The notes: a model not told the origin generated them from the sequence alone. Positions 16,969 to 26,206 are shown, counted from the stretch's first letter. The stretch: 64,000 nt of DNA from Streptomyces mutabilis (GCF_014649815.1 NZ_BMTT01000023.1:1-64000); one strand, 5' to 3'. A program made the numbers and translations.

Positions 16969-18429
16969 ATGCCCGTACCCGTACCGCGGCCAAGGGCGAT
17001 CCCGGCCGTGGAGTGTGGTCAGGCGCCCGCCGCGTCCCAGGACCGCGGCCCTTCCAAGGAACAGGCCCCGCCCGGGACGCCCCCGGCCGAGAATCCCTCC
17101 GGCCGGCCGGAGAACCCCACGCAGAAGCGCGAGAAGACCACGGAGACCCGCGAGAACACCCCGAACCGGACCACGGACCGGACCCCGGGCCGGAGCACGG
17201 ACCAGCGTGAGAGCGCTGTCCCCACGAACCTGACGGTGCTGCTGATCGAGGACGACCCGGGCGGCTCCCCGATCGTGCCCGACCTGCTCGACCAGTCCGG
17301 CAAGCCGATCCGCGTCCGCACGGCCCGCAACCTCACCGAGGCCGGCCGGCTGCTGACCGACGATGTCCACTGCATCCTGCTGGACCTCGCCCTGCCGTCC
17401 CCCGGCCAGGCCCGCGCGGGCGCCGACGACGGCGGCGACGGGGCCGCGGACGGACACGACGAGCTGGCGGTGCTGCGGGAGGTGCTGGAGCTCGCGCCCC
17501 GGCACGCGGTGCTCGCGCTCACCTCCTCCAGCGACGCCGAGCGCGGCGCGGAGGCCGTGGCCGTCGGCGCCCAGGACTACCTGTTCCGCGACGAACTCGA
17601 CGGACGGCTGCTGAGCCGCGCGATCCGCTACGCCGTCGAGCGCAAGCGGTCCGACTCGGCGGAGCGGCGCCTGGCCGAGGGCCGGCTGCGGGCGCAGGAG
17701 AACCGCCGCCTGGAGCGCGGTCTGCTGCCGACCCCGCTCCTGGAGGGCTCGCCTCTGCGCTTCGCCGCCCGCTACCGGCCGGGCCGCTCCCGCGCCCTGC
17801 TCGGCGGCGACTTCTACGACGTCGTCCGCACCCCGGACGGCACCGTGCACGCCATGATCGGCGACGTGTGCGGGCACGGTCCGGACGAGGCGGCGCTCGG
17901 CGTGGAGCTGCGGATCGCGTGGCGCGCGCTGACCCTGGCGGGGCTCTGCGGCGACCAGCTGCTGGGCACGCTCCAGCAGGTGCTGGAGCACGAGCGGGCG
18001 CACGACGAGATCTTCGCGACCCTGTGCGCCGTGGACATAGCCCCGGACGGCCGCCGCGCCGGCCTGTGCCTGGCCGGGCATCCGGCGCCGCTGATCGCCG
18101 GCCCGGGCACGCCGGCGAGGCTGCTGCCCTACGACAACAACGGCCCGGCGCTCGGCCTGCTGCCGGGCGCCCGCTGGCCGCGCATGCAGGTGGAGCTGGG
18201 CGCCGAGTGGAGCCTGATGCTCTACACCGACGGCCTGATCGAGGGACACGTCGGCGGGGGCCGGGAGCGGCTCGGCCAGGACGGCATGGTGGAGATGGTC
18301 CGCCGGCAGCTCGCCGAGGGGTTGCAGGGCGAGCAGTTGTTGCGGGCGACCGTCAACGAGGTCCGTGAGCTGAACGGCGGCGAACTGGCCGACGACGTGG
18401 CCGTGGTCCTGCTGGACCGGACGCCCTGA
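16969..18429 (+). CDS. Response regulator-PP2C (SpoIIE/RsbU-type) phosphatase
   Basis: This 486-aa protein has a disordered Pro/Thr-rich N-terminus (~1-85), a receiver domain (VLLIEDDPG; phosphoacceptor Asp in HCILLDLALP) with a Gly/Asp-rich insertion, a short coiled linker, and a PP2C/SpoIIE phosphatase domain (GGDFYDVV, GDVCGHGPDEA, LYTDGLIE, DDVAVVLL supply the metal-binding Asp residues). Such proteins dephosphorylate anti-anti-sigma factors to switch on stress or developmental sigma factors. ATG at 16969 sits behind GGGAGGGAAGGA. No kinase or target gene is adjacent. Confidence 0.9.
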   Translation: MPVPVPRPRAIPAVECGQAPAASQDRGPSKEQAPPGTPPAENPSGRPENPTQKREKTTETRENTPNRTTDRTPGRSTDQRESAVPTNLTVLLIEDDPGGSPIVPDLLDQSGKPIRVRTARNLTEAGRLLTDDVHCILLDLALPSPGQARAGADDGGDGAADGHDELAVLREVLELAPRHAVLALTSSSDAERGAEAVAVGAQDYLFRDELDGRLLSRAIRYAVERKRSDSAERRLAEGRLRAQENRRLERGLLPTPLLEGSPLRFAARYRPGRSRALLGGDFYDVVRTPDGTVHAMIGDVCGHGPDEAALGVELRIAWRALTLAGLCGDQLLGTLQQVLEHERAHDEIFATLCAVDIAPDGRRAGLCLAGHPAPLIAGPGTPARLLPYDNNGPALGLLPGARWPRMQVELGAEWSLMLYTDGLIEGHVGGGRERLGQDGMVEMVRRQLAEGLQGEQLLRATVNEVRELNGGELADDVAVVLLDRTP

Positions 18430-18450
18430 GCCGCCCGGCCCCGGGGCGGC
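18430..18450. terminator. Hairpin between convergent PP2C and DUF2516 genes
   Basis: GCCGCCC and GGGCGGC arms overlap the PP2C stop region; it lies 16 nt before the convergent gene end. No T-run; a plausible bidirectional terminator. Confidence 0.4.
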
Positions 18451-18465
18451 AGCCCGCCTCGGGAG

Positions 18466-18819
18466 TCAGCGGCCGCCGTTGTAGGGACCGTAGGGGCCGT
18501 CGCTGCTGGAACCGCGGCGGCTGCTGCGGCCGCCGCCCGGCAGGCCGCGCAGCGCGGGCCGTACGTCGACCATGTACACGATCGTCGCGATGAGCCCGAT
18601 GATCGGCAGGAACGACAGGATGTTGAAGACCAGGTTCACCACGAAGGCGAGCCCGAGGATGATCAGCCAGAACGGCTTGGTCTTCTTGTCGGCCGCGCGG
18701 TAGGCGTCCTCACGGCGCGTGGCGGCGTCGATCAACGCGAAGCCGCTGAAAAGGATCAGGGCGATGCTCAGCAGCCACATGAAGCCTGCGAACCCCTGCA
18801 TCAGCACAACGTCCACCAC
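18466..18819 (-). CDS. DUF2516 membrane protein
   Basis: This 117-aa protein has two membrane helices (~10-28 and ~50-85, the latter probably double) and a Gly/Ser/Arg-rich cytoplasmic tail. Family DUF2516 has no assigned function. The XRE / HBHA-like / DUF2516 order here parallels Rv0474-Rv0475-Rv0476 of M. tuberculosis, supporting orthology. ATG at 18819. Confidence 0.85.
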   Translation of the reverse strand: MVDVVLMQGFAGFMWLLSIALILFSGFALIDAATRREDAYRAADKKTKPFWLIILGLAFVVNLVFNILSFLPIIGLIATIVYMVDVRPALRGLPGGGRSSRRGSSSDGPYGPYNGGR

Positions 18820-18980
18820 CCGAGTCGGATCGTCCTTACGCGGTCACCGTACCCGCAGAACGGGCCGGACACCCCAGAGGTGCCCGGCCCGGTGCCCGCG
18901 GCCCGGCTCCGGCGCGCCCGCCCGGCGCTCCGGTGCCATCCACCGGGCGGGCGGATGCCACCTACTGGAGCGGGTGCCAC

Positions 18981-19601
18981 CTACTTGGCGGGCGGCGTCG
19001 CCCTCTTGGCGGCGGGGCTCTTCTTGGCCGGGGCCTTGCGCGGAGCCGGGGTCTTCCTCGCCGCGGCAGAACTGTCCTCGGTGACCTCGACCGGCTCGGC
19101 CGTGGCGGGCTCGGCCGTGGCGGGCTTGGCCGGCTCGACGGCCACGGCGAGTTCCTCCACCTCCTCGGCGATGTCCTCGATGCCCTCGGCGGCCTGGCCG
19201 CGCCAGGTGCGCACGGCCTGCTCGCCGCGCTCGGCGACCTTCTCGTAGGTCTCCCGGGCCTTGACGGCGTACTCGGCGGCGACGCCGACCGAGCGCAGTG
19301 CGAGGTCCTGGGCGGTCTCGCCGAGCTTCTTGAAGTCGGCGTCGAGGGAGCCGAAGAGCTCGTTGGCCTTGGCCTGGAGGGTGCCCTGGGTCTCCTTGAC
19401 GCGGGCCGTCGCCTTCTCCTGGACGGCCTTCGGGTCGGTGTTGCGCACGGCCTCGATCCGCGCCGGGGCCTCGGCGCGCAGCTGGTCCACCAGCACCGGC
19501 ACCTTCTTGGCCTGCTGGAAGGCCAGGTCGGCGGTGCCCGCGGCGAAGTAGAGCGGGGTGGGGTCGCTGAAGGTCTTGCGCAGGTCGTCGGTGATGGCCA
19601 T
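18981..19601 (-). CDS. HBHA-like coiled-coil protein with Lys/Ala/Pro tail
   Basis: This 206-aa protein is mostly an extended coiled coil (~1-150) followed by a Pro/Ala/Lys-rich tail (repeats such as KTPAPRKAPAKK), the same architecture as mycobacterial heparin-binding hemagglutinin. In Mycobacterium HBHA binds glycosaminoglycans and participates in lipid inclusions; in Streptomyces the role is undefined. ATG at 19601 with GGAGGA 8 nt upstream. Upstream lies an XRE regulator on the same strand, the conserved mycobacterial order. Confidence 0.85.
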   Translation of the reverse strand: MAITDDLRKTFSDPTPLYFAAGTADLAFQQAKKVPVLVDQLRAEAPARIEAVRNTDPKAVQEKATARVKETQGTLQAKANELFGSLDADFKKLGETAQDLALRSVGVAAEYAVKARETYEKVAERGEQAVRTWRGQAAEGIEDIAEEVEELAVAVEPAKPATAEPATAEPVEVTEDSSAAARKTPAPRKAPAKKSPAAKRATPPAK

Positions 19602-19677
19602 GGTGTCTGGTCCTCCGGAATTGCGTTCGGCTGAGGGTTTTGTGGTGGTCCCGCGCCCGGCCGGCTGCTCTCTGCCG

Positions 19678-20205
<528 letters not shown>

Positions 20206-20230
20206 GCCCCCACCATGCACCAGCCCGCTA

Positions 20231-20258
20231 ACTATTGCAAGCATGCGCTTGCAATAGT
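20231..20258. promoter_or_regulatory. Inverted repeat operator candidate upstream of XRE gene
   Basis: Twelve-base perfect arms ACTATTGCAAGC/GCTTGCAATAGT flank a 4-nt ATGC spacer. It is AT-richer than the surroundings and overlaps plausible -35/-10 sequence on the minus strand. Most likely the binding site of the XRE protein or another dimeric regulator. Confidence 0.65.
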
Positions 20259-20396
20259 GTGCCTCGACTGCCGGAACCGGCCGCAAGTGACTCCACGCGG
20301 CAGAGGTCGCCTTCCAACGAGTCCTGTCAACCGGCGGTCCCGCACACGTACGTGATCGACAGAGGAGAGCCGTGGCGTCACTGCGGGCGAGGTCGG

Positions 20397-20522
20397 TCAC
20401 CCGCTCCCGGTGGTGCGGTTCCCGTACGCGTCGCGGGCGGCGAGCAGGGTGAGCATGTGGTCTTCCGCCCAGCGTCGGCCCGCGGCGATGAAATCGAGCA
20501 CGGTGCGCCCCAGCGCGGTCAG
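20397..20522 (-). pseudogene. C-terminal remnant of an HxlR-type regulator
   Basis: About 42 codons read as the end of an HxlR/MarR-like winged helix protein (LTALGRTVLDFIAAGRRWAEDH, then LLAARDAYGNR). The DNA-binding N-terminal half is missing. Immediately beyond the break lies the C-terminal remnant of an oxidoreductase on the other strand, so a deletion seems to have removed the divergent promoter and both N-termini. Confidence 0.6.
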
Positions 20523-20611
20523 TCGACCCGCTCGCCGTGTATCACCGCGGCGTCTGCGTGACAGGCTGCGACTCCGCGGCTCTGGCACCGGGCCCGCGGT
20601 GCGGGCTGCGC

Positions 20612-20752
20612 GACGAGGCGTTCGGTGCGGCCGCCGTCGGCGAACCCGAGCCGATCATCGGCGCCGTCCTGCCGTTGTCGCAGGTCGCCGCAGCGCACCG
20701 GGCCTTCGAGGAGCGCGCCGCCATCGGCAGGACCGTCCTCGCCCCCTGGAGC
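20612..20752 (+). pseudogene. C-terminal remnant of a zinc-type alcohol dehydrogenase/quinone oxidoreductase
   Basis: About 47 codons match the typical tail of MDR oxidoreductases (EPIIGAVLPLSQVAAAHRAFEERAAIGRTVLAP). No NADPH-binding domain remains upstream. The frame stays open afterwards without recognisable homology. Confidence 0.6.
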
Positions 20753-20847
20753 CCGCACGAGCGACGCGAAACGCACTGCTTCCGTGGGCTCGGCGCGCGA
20801 CGACGGGACAGCTCGTGGTTCCTCTGCGGCGTGCGGAGGGCATCACA

Positions 20848-21546
20848 TCAGGCGCACGGCCCGGGGACGGTGGGACGCACCGCCGGGATGCGCGCGCACC
20901 GGCGGCAGGCGCGGGCCGAGGCCGCCACCGCGGCGTGGGACGAGGCCGCGAGTACGCCGGCGAACGCGAGCAGCGGCCAGTTCACGGCCAGGAGGGAGGC
21001 GGTGGCGAGCGCGAGCGTCGCGACCGCCATGGCCACGCTCGCGGTGGTACCGGCCCAGGCGACCGCCAGGGGGAGCCGACGGGGCGTGGGCAGCCGGCGG
21101 GCCAGGGAGCCGGTGACGGCCAGCGTCACCGCGGCGAGCAGTGCGGCGACGGTCGCGATGGCGGCCAGGTGGACGGCCAGCAGCTGGGCCGTGTGCGGCA
21201 GTTGCCAAACGTCGCCGCGGTGGGCGGTCCGGGCCAGGTACCAGCAGGCGACCAGGAGGGGGGCGGTGAGAGCGACGGCCCGGGCGGTGTGCCGGGCCTG
21301 GGCGATGGTCAGTTCCCGTTGGCAGCTCTCCACGAGCTCGTCGGGGGTCCCGAACTCACGTACCGCCTGGTGAGCGGCGCGCCGGTAGGGCACTCCGTCG
21401 TCGGCGTACGCCGCCACCGTGTCCGCGAGGCCGTCGCGTATCTCCTCGATCATCCGGGTCTTGGCCCGGGCCGGACCGTGCAGGGCCGCCGTCAGGGCGG
21501 CGACATAGTCCTCGACGGGGTCGGCCGGCCGACTCACGGCGCTCAC
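20848..21546 (-). CDS. Membrane protein co-transcribed with PadR regulator
   Basis: This 232-aa protein has a soluble N-terminal helical domain (VEDYVAALTAALHGPARAKTRM to TPDELVESCQREL), resembling permease-prefix/DUF1700 modules often paired with PadR, followed by about five hydrophobic segments. The GTG at 21546 overlaps the padR stop (GTGA), so it is coupled. Function unknown; PadR-controlled membrane proteins often respond to membrane-active compounds. Confidence 0.75.
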   Translation of the reverse strand: MSAVSRPADPVEDYVAALTAALHGPARAKTRMIEEIRDGLADTVAAYADDGVPYRRAAHQAVREFGTPDELVESCQRELTIAQARHTARAVALTAPLLVACWYLARTAHRGDVWQLPHTAQLLAVHLAAIATVAALLAAVTLAVTGSLARRLPTPRRLPLAVAWAGTTASVAMAVATLALATASLLAVNWPLLAFAGVLAASSHAAVAASARACRRCARIPAVRPTVPGPCA

Positions 21547-21884
21547 GTGGGAAGCCCGGGCGGTGCGGCGGGGTTCAGGACCGAGCCGATCGCCGCGGTG
21601 AACTCGTTCCACGCGGTCCGCTCACCGGCCAGGGTCTGCCGACCCGCGTCGGTGAGTTCGTAGCACCGCCGTCGCCGTTCGCCGGAGGACTGCCAGCTGC
21701 TGCTGAGCAGCCCGAGCCGCTCCAGCCGGTTCAGGGCCGGGTAGATCGTGCCCGTGCGCAGTTCCAGTGCGCCCCCGCTGCGCTGCTGGACCGCCGCGAT
21801 GATCGCGTAACCGTGCAGCGGGCCCGGTTCGAGCACGGCCAGCAACAGTCCGTCCAGGTGCCCTCGCACCGCGTCTGCCCTCAT
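21543..21884 (-). CDS. PadR-family transcriptional regulator
   Basis: This 113-aa winged-helix protein has the PadR core (GHLDGLLLAVLEPGPLHGYAI, then TGTIYPALNRLERLGLLSSSW) and a C-terminal dimerisation helix. It is translated together with the membrane protein downstream and diverges from another membrane protein. Palindromes overlapping its start region (21887-21899) and the divergent promoter (21922-21942) are likely operators. Confidence 0.9.
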   Translation of the reverse strand: MRADAVRGHLDGLLLAVLEPGPLHGYAIIAAVQQRSGGALELRTGTIYPALNRLERLGLLSSSWQSSGERRRRCYELTDAGRQTLAGERTAWNEFTAAIGSVLNPAAPPGLPT

Positions 21885-21886
21885 GA

Positions 21887-21942
21887 GTAGGCAGCCTACC
21901 CAAAAATGCCGTAGGCAGTGTATGTATTGGCAGCCAACACAT
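21887..21942. promoter_or_regulatory. PadR operator candidates in divergent promoter
   Basis: Two palindromes share a GGCAGCC core: GTAGGC-A-GCCTAC at 21887-21899, and TTGGC-A-GCCAA at 21927-21937, the latter inside ATGT...ACAT ends (21922-21942), the end pattern typical of PadR sites. Between them lies another TAGGCAG. Confidence 0.6.
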
Positions 21943-21968
21943 TCGTACTCCGACTTGGAGGCGCCCAA

Positions 21969-22442
21969 GTGGCCAAGGTGCTGCTGTCCATACATGTCCT
22001 CGTGGCGATCCTGACGGTCGGGTCGATCACCGTGGCCGCCTCGATGTTCCCCCGCTACGCACTGCGGGCGGCCGGCGGCCGGGACCCGGACGCCCGAGCC
22101 GCCTCGATCGCCGCCCTCCTGCACAGGATCTGCCGCGGCTACGCTCTCGCCGGTATCGCCGTGCCGGCCTTCGGGCTCGCCACCGCCGCCGCGCTCGGCG
22201 TCCTCACCGACGCCTGGCTGATCGCGTCGCTCGTGCTGACCGTGGTCGCCGCGATCCTCCTCGCCACGGCCGTCCTGCCCGGCCAGCAACGCCTGCTCGC
22301 GTCGGCCCAGGACTCACCCGCCCAGGACGATCCACGCCCCGCGGCGACCAGGCTGACCATGCTCACCGGCATCTTCAACGTCATCTGGGCGATCGTCGTC
22401 ATCCTGATGATCGTCCGCCCCGGCTCCACCACGGGAGTGTGA
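21969..22442 (+). CDS. Four-helix integral membrane protein
   Basis: This 157-aa protein has four predicted transmembrane helices (starting VAKVLLSIHVLVAILTVGS) and short loops, similar to DUF2269-like membrane proteins. GTG at 21969 is preceded by GGAGG with 7 nt spacing; the in-frame upstream ATG is within the operator region. It is divergently transcribed from padR and probably repressed by it. Confidence 0.75.
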   Translation: MAKVLLSIHVLVAILTVGSITVAASMFPRYALRAAGGRDPDARAASIAALLHRICRGYALAGIAVPAFGLATAAALGVLTDAWLIASLVLTVVAAILLATAVLPGQQRLLASAQDSPAQDDPRPAATRLTMLTGIFNVIWAIVVILMIVRPGSTTGV

Positions 22443-22750
22443 TCCCCCCGCACGTACCTCGGAGCGAGGCCGCTTCGACCACCTCGCCCGCCGCATGACC
22501 CGGCGCCCGACGGCCCGCCGCGATCGCGGAAGTCCGCCGGCCGCTCGCCGCGCGGCGGATCCGACGCCGGTCCCAAGTCCCCGGCCGGACGGCCACGACG
22601 GCGGACCGGCCGAACACGTGAGCACCCCTTCCCGCCGGCCGCCAGGACCTTCGCGGCCGAGCGACGGACGGGCCCGGGCGCCGTACCCACTTTTTTGTGC
22701 GTACTGGGCAGGGCGCCGCGCCCGTCCGAAACTGAGGGTGCAGGCGGACG
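22443..22750. other. Intergenic region without recognisable gene
   Basis: About 300 nt between a rightward membrane protein and the end of a leftward HxlR gene. I see no convincing coding frame, hairpin terminator or repeat apart from an isolated T6 run near 22692. Confidence 0.6.
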
Positions 22751-23110
22751 TCAGGAGGCCGTGCGGGTGGCGGCCTCGGGTCCGGCCAGCCGGTCCAGGC
22801 GGCGGTGGCCCCAGTCGGAGAGGGGGGAGAGGGCCTCGGCGAGGTCGCGGCCGAACGGAGTCAGGGAGTACTCGGTCCGCAGCGGCAGCTCGTCGTACAC
22901 CCGCCGGTCCACGAGTCCGTCCGCCTCCATCTCGCGCAGCGCCTGGGTCAGCACCTTCTCGGTGAGGCCCGGCACCTTCCGGCGCAGTTCGGCCGGCCGG
23001 TGCGGGCCGGACTCCAGCAGCCACAGCAGCGTGGTCTTCCACTTGCCCTCGATCACGGCGATCGCGGCGGTCACTCCGCAGACGTTCGGATCGTGGCGCC
23101 GGTGTGCCAT
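22751..23110 (-). CDS. HxlR-family transcriptional regulator
   Basis: This 119-aa HxlR winged-helix protein has the N-terminal Cys (NVCGVTAAIAVIEGKWKT) that in several family members senses electrophiles, and the core PAELRRKVPGLTEKVLTQALREMEADGLV. The ATG at 23110 has GGGGGA 4 nt upstream. It diverges from an NAD(P)-dependent reductase 50 nt away, which it probably controls. Confidence 0.9.
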   Translation of the reverse strand: MAHRRHDPNVCGVTAAIAVIEGKWKTTLLWLLESGPHRPAELRRKVPGLTEKVLTQALREMEADGLVDRRVYDELPLRTEYSLTPFGRDLAEALSPLSDWGHRRLDRLAGPEAATRTAS

Positions 23111-23160
23111 GTCGTCCCCCATTCATGAGCAAACGCCATTCACGTTACGGGAGTTGAAGC

Positions 23161-24051
23161 ATGTCCGCACACACCGACCAGCCCGCCGGCGTCACCGTCC
23201 TCGGGTTGGGCCCGATGGGCCGGGCGCTGACCGCCGCCTTCCTGGACGCCGGGCTGCGCACCACCGTCTGGAACCGCACGCCCGGCCGGGACACCGACCT
23301 GGTCGCGCGGGGCGCGGTTCCGGCGTCCTCCGCCGAGGAGGCCGTCGCCGCCGCTCCGCTGACCGTCGTCTGCGTGGTGAACTACGACGCCTCCGACGCC
23401 GTACTGCGCCGGGACGCCGTCACCGCCGCCCTCAAGGGCCGCACGGTCGTGAACCTGAGCGCCGACACCCCCGCACGGGCCCGGGACACGGCCGAGTGGG
23501 CCGACCGCCACGGCATCCGTTACCTGGACGGCGCGATCATGACCCCGACCCCGACCATCGGCACGGACGATGCCGTGTTCCTGCACAGCGGCCCCGAGGA
23601 GCTGTACCGGGAGCACCGGCCGGTGCTGGCGGCGCTCGGCGGCACGCACACCCACCTCGGCGAGGACACCGGGCGGGCCGCGGCCTATGACATCGCGCTG
23701 CTCGACATCTTCTGGACCGCGATGGCGGGTTACGTCCACGCCCTCACCGTGGCCCGCGCGGAAGGCGTCACCGGCGCGGAACTCGCGCCGTTCGCACAGG
23801 GCATCGCCGCGATCCTGCCTCCGCTGTTCACCGAGTTCGCCGCCGACACCGACGCCGGCACCTGCTCGGGCGAGCTGAACCCGATCACCTCGGCCGCCTC
23901 GACGATGGCCCACGTCGTCCACGCCTCCGAGGCGCACGGCATCGACGCGAGTTTGATGCGGGTCATCGAGGGGCAGGCCCGGCGGGTCATCGCGCGCGGG
24001 CACGGCGCGGACGGGTACACCCGGGTCGCCGACGTGATCACCGGACGCTGA
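23161..24051 (+). CDS. NAD(P)-dependent reductase, imine reductase/beta-HAD type
   Basis: This 296-aa protein has a Rossmann motif GLGPMG near residue 15, an NRTPGR phosphate-binding turn favouring NADPH, and a C-terminal helical domain. YDIALLDIFWTAMAGYVHAL aligns with the active-site helix of Streptomyces imine reductases, with Asp in the proton-donor position. It could reduce cyclic imines or be a related beta-hydroxyacid dehydrogenase. ATG behind GGGAG. Regulated by the divergent HxlR gene by inference. Confidence 0.8.
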   Translation: MSAHTDQPAGVTVLGLGPMGRALTAAFLDAGLRTTVWNRTPGRDTDLVARGAVPASSAEEAVAAAPLTVVCVVNYDASDAVLRRDAVTAALKGRTVVNLSADTPARARDTAEWADRHGIRYLDGAIMTPTPTIGTDDAVFLHSGPEELYREHRPVLAALGGTHTHLGEDTGRAAAYDIALLDIFWTAMAGYVHALTVARAEGVTGAELAPFAQGIAAILPPLFTEFAADTDAGTCSGELNPITSAASTMAHVVHASEAHGIDASLMRVIEGQARRVIARGHGADGYTRVADVITGR

Positions 24052-24066
24052 CCCTGGCGGCGGGCG

Positions 24067-26139
24067 TCAGAACGGCAGAGGCCGCCCGTGCACCACGTCC
24101 AGCCGGGACACCGCGCGGGTGAACACCACGTACAGCCGGTGCAGCCCCCGCCCGCCGGCACCCTCGGCCTCCGCGATCGCCGCGGGTTCGACGGCGACGA
24201 CGTGGTCGTACTCGAGCCCCTTGACGACGCTCGCCGGCGCCACGGTCACGCGGGCGCCCAGTTCCTCGGGGCCCCCGGCGGGGATTCCGGCCGCGTCGAG
24301 GGCGGCCCGCAGCCCGGGTACGTCCGCGTCGGCGGCGACGACACCGACGGAGCCGTCCCGCGCGAGGGCGGCCCGCACGGTGTCGACGACCGCGTCCACG
24401 ACACCGCCGGGGGCGGCGGGACGGATCCTCAGTTCTCCGTCCGCACGCAGCGAGCGGGCCTCCGGTACGTCCACGCCGAGCCGCGCCAGCAGCCGGTTGG
24501 CGAGGCCGACGACCGCCTGCGGCACCCGGAAGCCGGTGGTCAGCGGCACGACGGGCGCGTCCGGGCGGCCCAGGTGGGCTAGGCTCGTCCGCCACGACCG
24601 CGCGGCCCACGGCGTGGTGCCCTGGGCCAGGTCGCCGAGGACGGTGAGCGAGCCGAAGGCGGCCCGGCGGGCGATGGCCCGGCACTCCATCGGGGAGAGG
24701 TCCTGGGCCTCGTCGACGACGATGTGCCCGTAGCCCTCGGGGTGTTCGAGCAGCCCGGCGACCTCGTCGAGGAGGACCAGGTCGGCGGCGGACCAGCGGG
24801 CCGACCGCCACGACCGCCGTGCACCGGTCGCCGGCCACAGCACCGCCCGCTGCTCGTCGCCGTCCAGCAGCCCGTCGGCGGCCCGTGCCAGCGCGTCCGG
24901 GTCGCCGAGGAGTCCGGCGACGACCTCCTCGGGGCGCACCCGGGGCCAGGCCGCGTCGAGGTACGCGGTGACGGGCCGGGCGCGTTCGATCCGGCGTGTC
25001 CAGGCGGCCGTCCGCGGCCCGCTCCGCCGCTCGGCCCGCTCCTGGACGTACCGCACGATCCGGGCCCGCACCCGCTCCCGGCCCACGGCGTACGGCGGTT
25101 CCTCCTCCCGTACGTCCGCCACGATCCGGGCCAGTTCGTCGGCGGGGACCCGCCAGCGGTACGAGCCGTCCGGTACGGAGAGGGAGTCGGCGGCGTCGGG
25201 GGTCACGCGCGCGTACAGGGCGCGGCGCAGCACCTCCGCCGTCCGGGCGTCGTGCTTCACGGCCGCGGCCCGCGCGTCGTCGGCGGCGGTGACCGGGTGC
25301 CGGGCGATCTCCCGGGAGAGGGTGGACTGCCGTACGCCGGTCTCGCCCAGGGCGGGCAGCACCTCGGCGATGTAAGCGAGGAAGGTGGGGTTGGGGCCGA
25401 GGATCAGCAGGCCGCCGCGGGCGATGCGCTGCGGGTGGGTGTAGAGCAGGTAGGCGGCCCGGTGGAGGCCGACGGCGGTCTTCCCCGTCCCCGGGGCGCC
25501 CTGCACGCACACCGTGGCGGTGAGGTCGGCGCGGACGAGGTCGTCCTGCTCGGGCTGGATGGTGGCGGCGATGTCCCGCATGGGCCCGACGCGGGGCCGT
25601 TCGATCTCCCGGGCGACGATGTCGCTCGCGCGGGACTCGCCCCGGCCGAGGTGCTCGTCCTCCAGTCCCGTGAGGTCAGCGGAGTCCCCGCGGCTGCCGG
25701 GCGCCCAGCCGAAGCGCCGGCGGACGGCGACGCCGCGCGGGTCCGCGGCGGTGGCCTGGTAGAAGGCGCGGGAGACGGGAGCTCGCCAGTCGACGACGAG
25801 GGGCGGTGCGGCGGGGTCCTCGGTGATCCGCAGCCGGCCGACGTGATACGTCTGCCCCGCGTGATCGCTCCCTGCGGTGGCACTCCCCGTCTCCGGCCCG
25901 GCGAAGTCCAGGCGTCCGAAGAACAGCGGCCCGTCGGGCAGTTCACGCAGTTCCCTGGCCCTGCTGCGCAGCCGGTACCCGAGCACTTCGGCGTCGGCAC
26001 CGGAGGCGGATACGTCCTCGCCGGTGACGACGTGTTCCCGGGCGCCGTCGACCATCGCGGACAGGGCGGTGCGGCAGTGGTCGTGGTGGGCGCGTTCGCG
26101 GGCGAGGGCGTGCCGGAGGGCGGGGTCGGGTGAGCTCAT
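24067..26139 (-). CDS. HelD/HelR-like SF1 ATPase acting on RNA polymerase
   Basis: A 690-aa UvrD/Rep-like motor. It has an N-terminal coiled-coil arm (RERAHHDHCRTALSAM), Walker A QGAPGTGKTAV (~225), Walker B HIVVDEAQDLSPME, motif III GDLAQGTTPW, and C-terminal GLEYDHV and YVVFTRAV motifs. HelD proteins pull RNA polymerase off DNA; the actinobacterial HelR branch gives rifamycin tolerance by displacing drug-bound polymerase. Which branch this belongs to cannot be settled here, and I saw no rifamycin-associated element upstream. ATG at 26139 chosen; an in-frame GTG lies at 26157. A TetR gene lies 68 nt upstream on the same strand. Confidence 0.85.
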   Translation of the reverse strand: MSSPDPALRHALARERAHHDHCRTALSAMVDGAREHVVTGEDVSASGADAEVLGYRLRSRARELRELPDGPLFFGRLDFAGPETGSATAGSDHAGQTYHVGRLRITEDPAAPPLVVDWRAPVSRAFYQATAADPRGVAVRRRFGWAPGSRGDSADLTGLEDEHLGRGESRASDIVAREIERPRVGPMRDIAATIQPEQDDLVRADLTATVCVQGAPGTGKTAVGLHRAAYLLYTHPQRIARGGLLILGPNPTFLAYIAEVLPALGETGVRQSTLSREIARHPVTAADDARAAAVKHDARTAEVLRRALYARVTPDAADSLSVPDGSYRWRVPADELARIVADVREEEPPYAVGRERVRARIVRYVQERAERRSGPRTAAWTRRIERARPVTAYLDAAWPRVRPEEVVAGLLGDPDALARAADGLLDGDEQRAVLWPATGARRSWRSARWSAADLVLLDEVAGLLEHPEGYGHIVVDEAQDLSPMECRAIARRAAFGSLTVLGDLAQGTTPWAARSWRTSLAHLGRPDAPVVPLTTGFRVPQAVVGLANRLLARLGVDVPEARSLRADGELRIRPAAPGGVVDAVVDTVRAALARDGSVGVVAADADVPGLRAALDAAGIPAGGPEELGARVTVAPASVVKGLEYDHVVAVEPAAIAEAEGAGGRGLHRLYVVFTRAVSRLDVVHGRPLPF

Positions 26140-26165
26140 TCCATCGAGCGTACCCACTTTTCTTT

Positions 26166-26182
26166 ACTGAGTTAAATTTATT
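26166..26182. promoter_or_regulatory. AT-rich palindrome between tetR and helR-like genes
   Basis: TTTACTGAGTTAAA is a near-palindrome of the kind bound by small TetR proteins, in an unusually AT-rich 30-nt island just upstream of the HelD/HelR-like start. Possible operator or promoter for the motor gene. Confidence 0.35.
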
Positions 26183-26206
26183 ACCGCTTCTCGACGAAGC
26201 CGCCCG

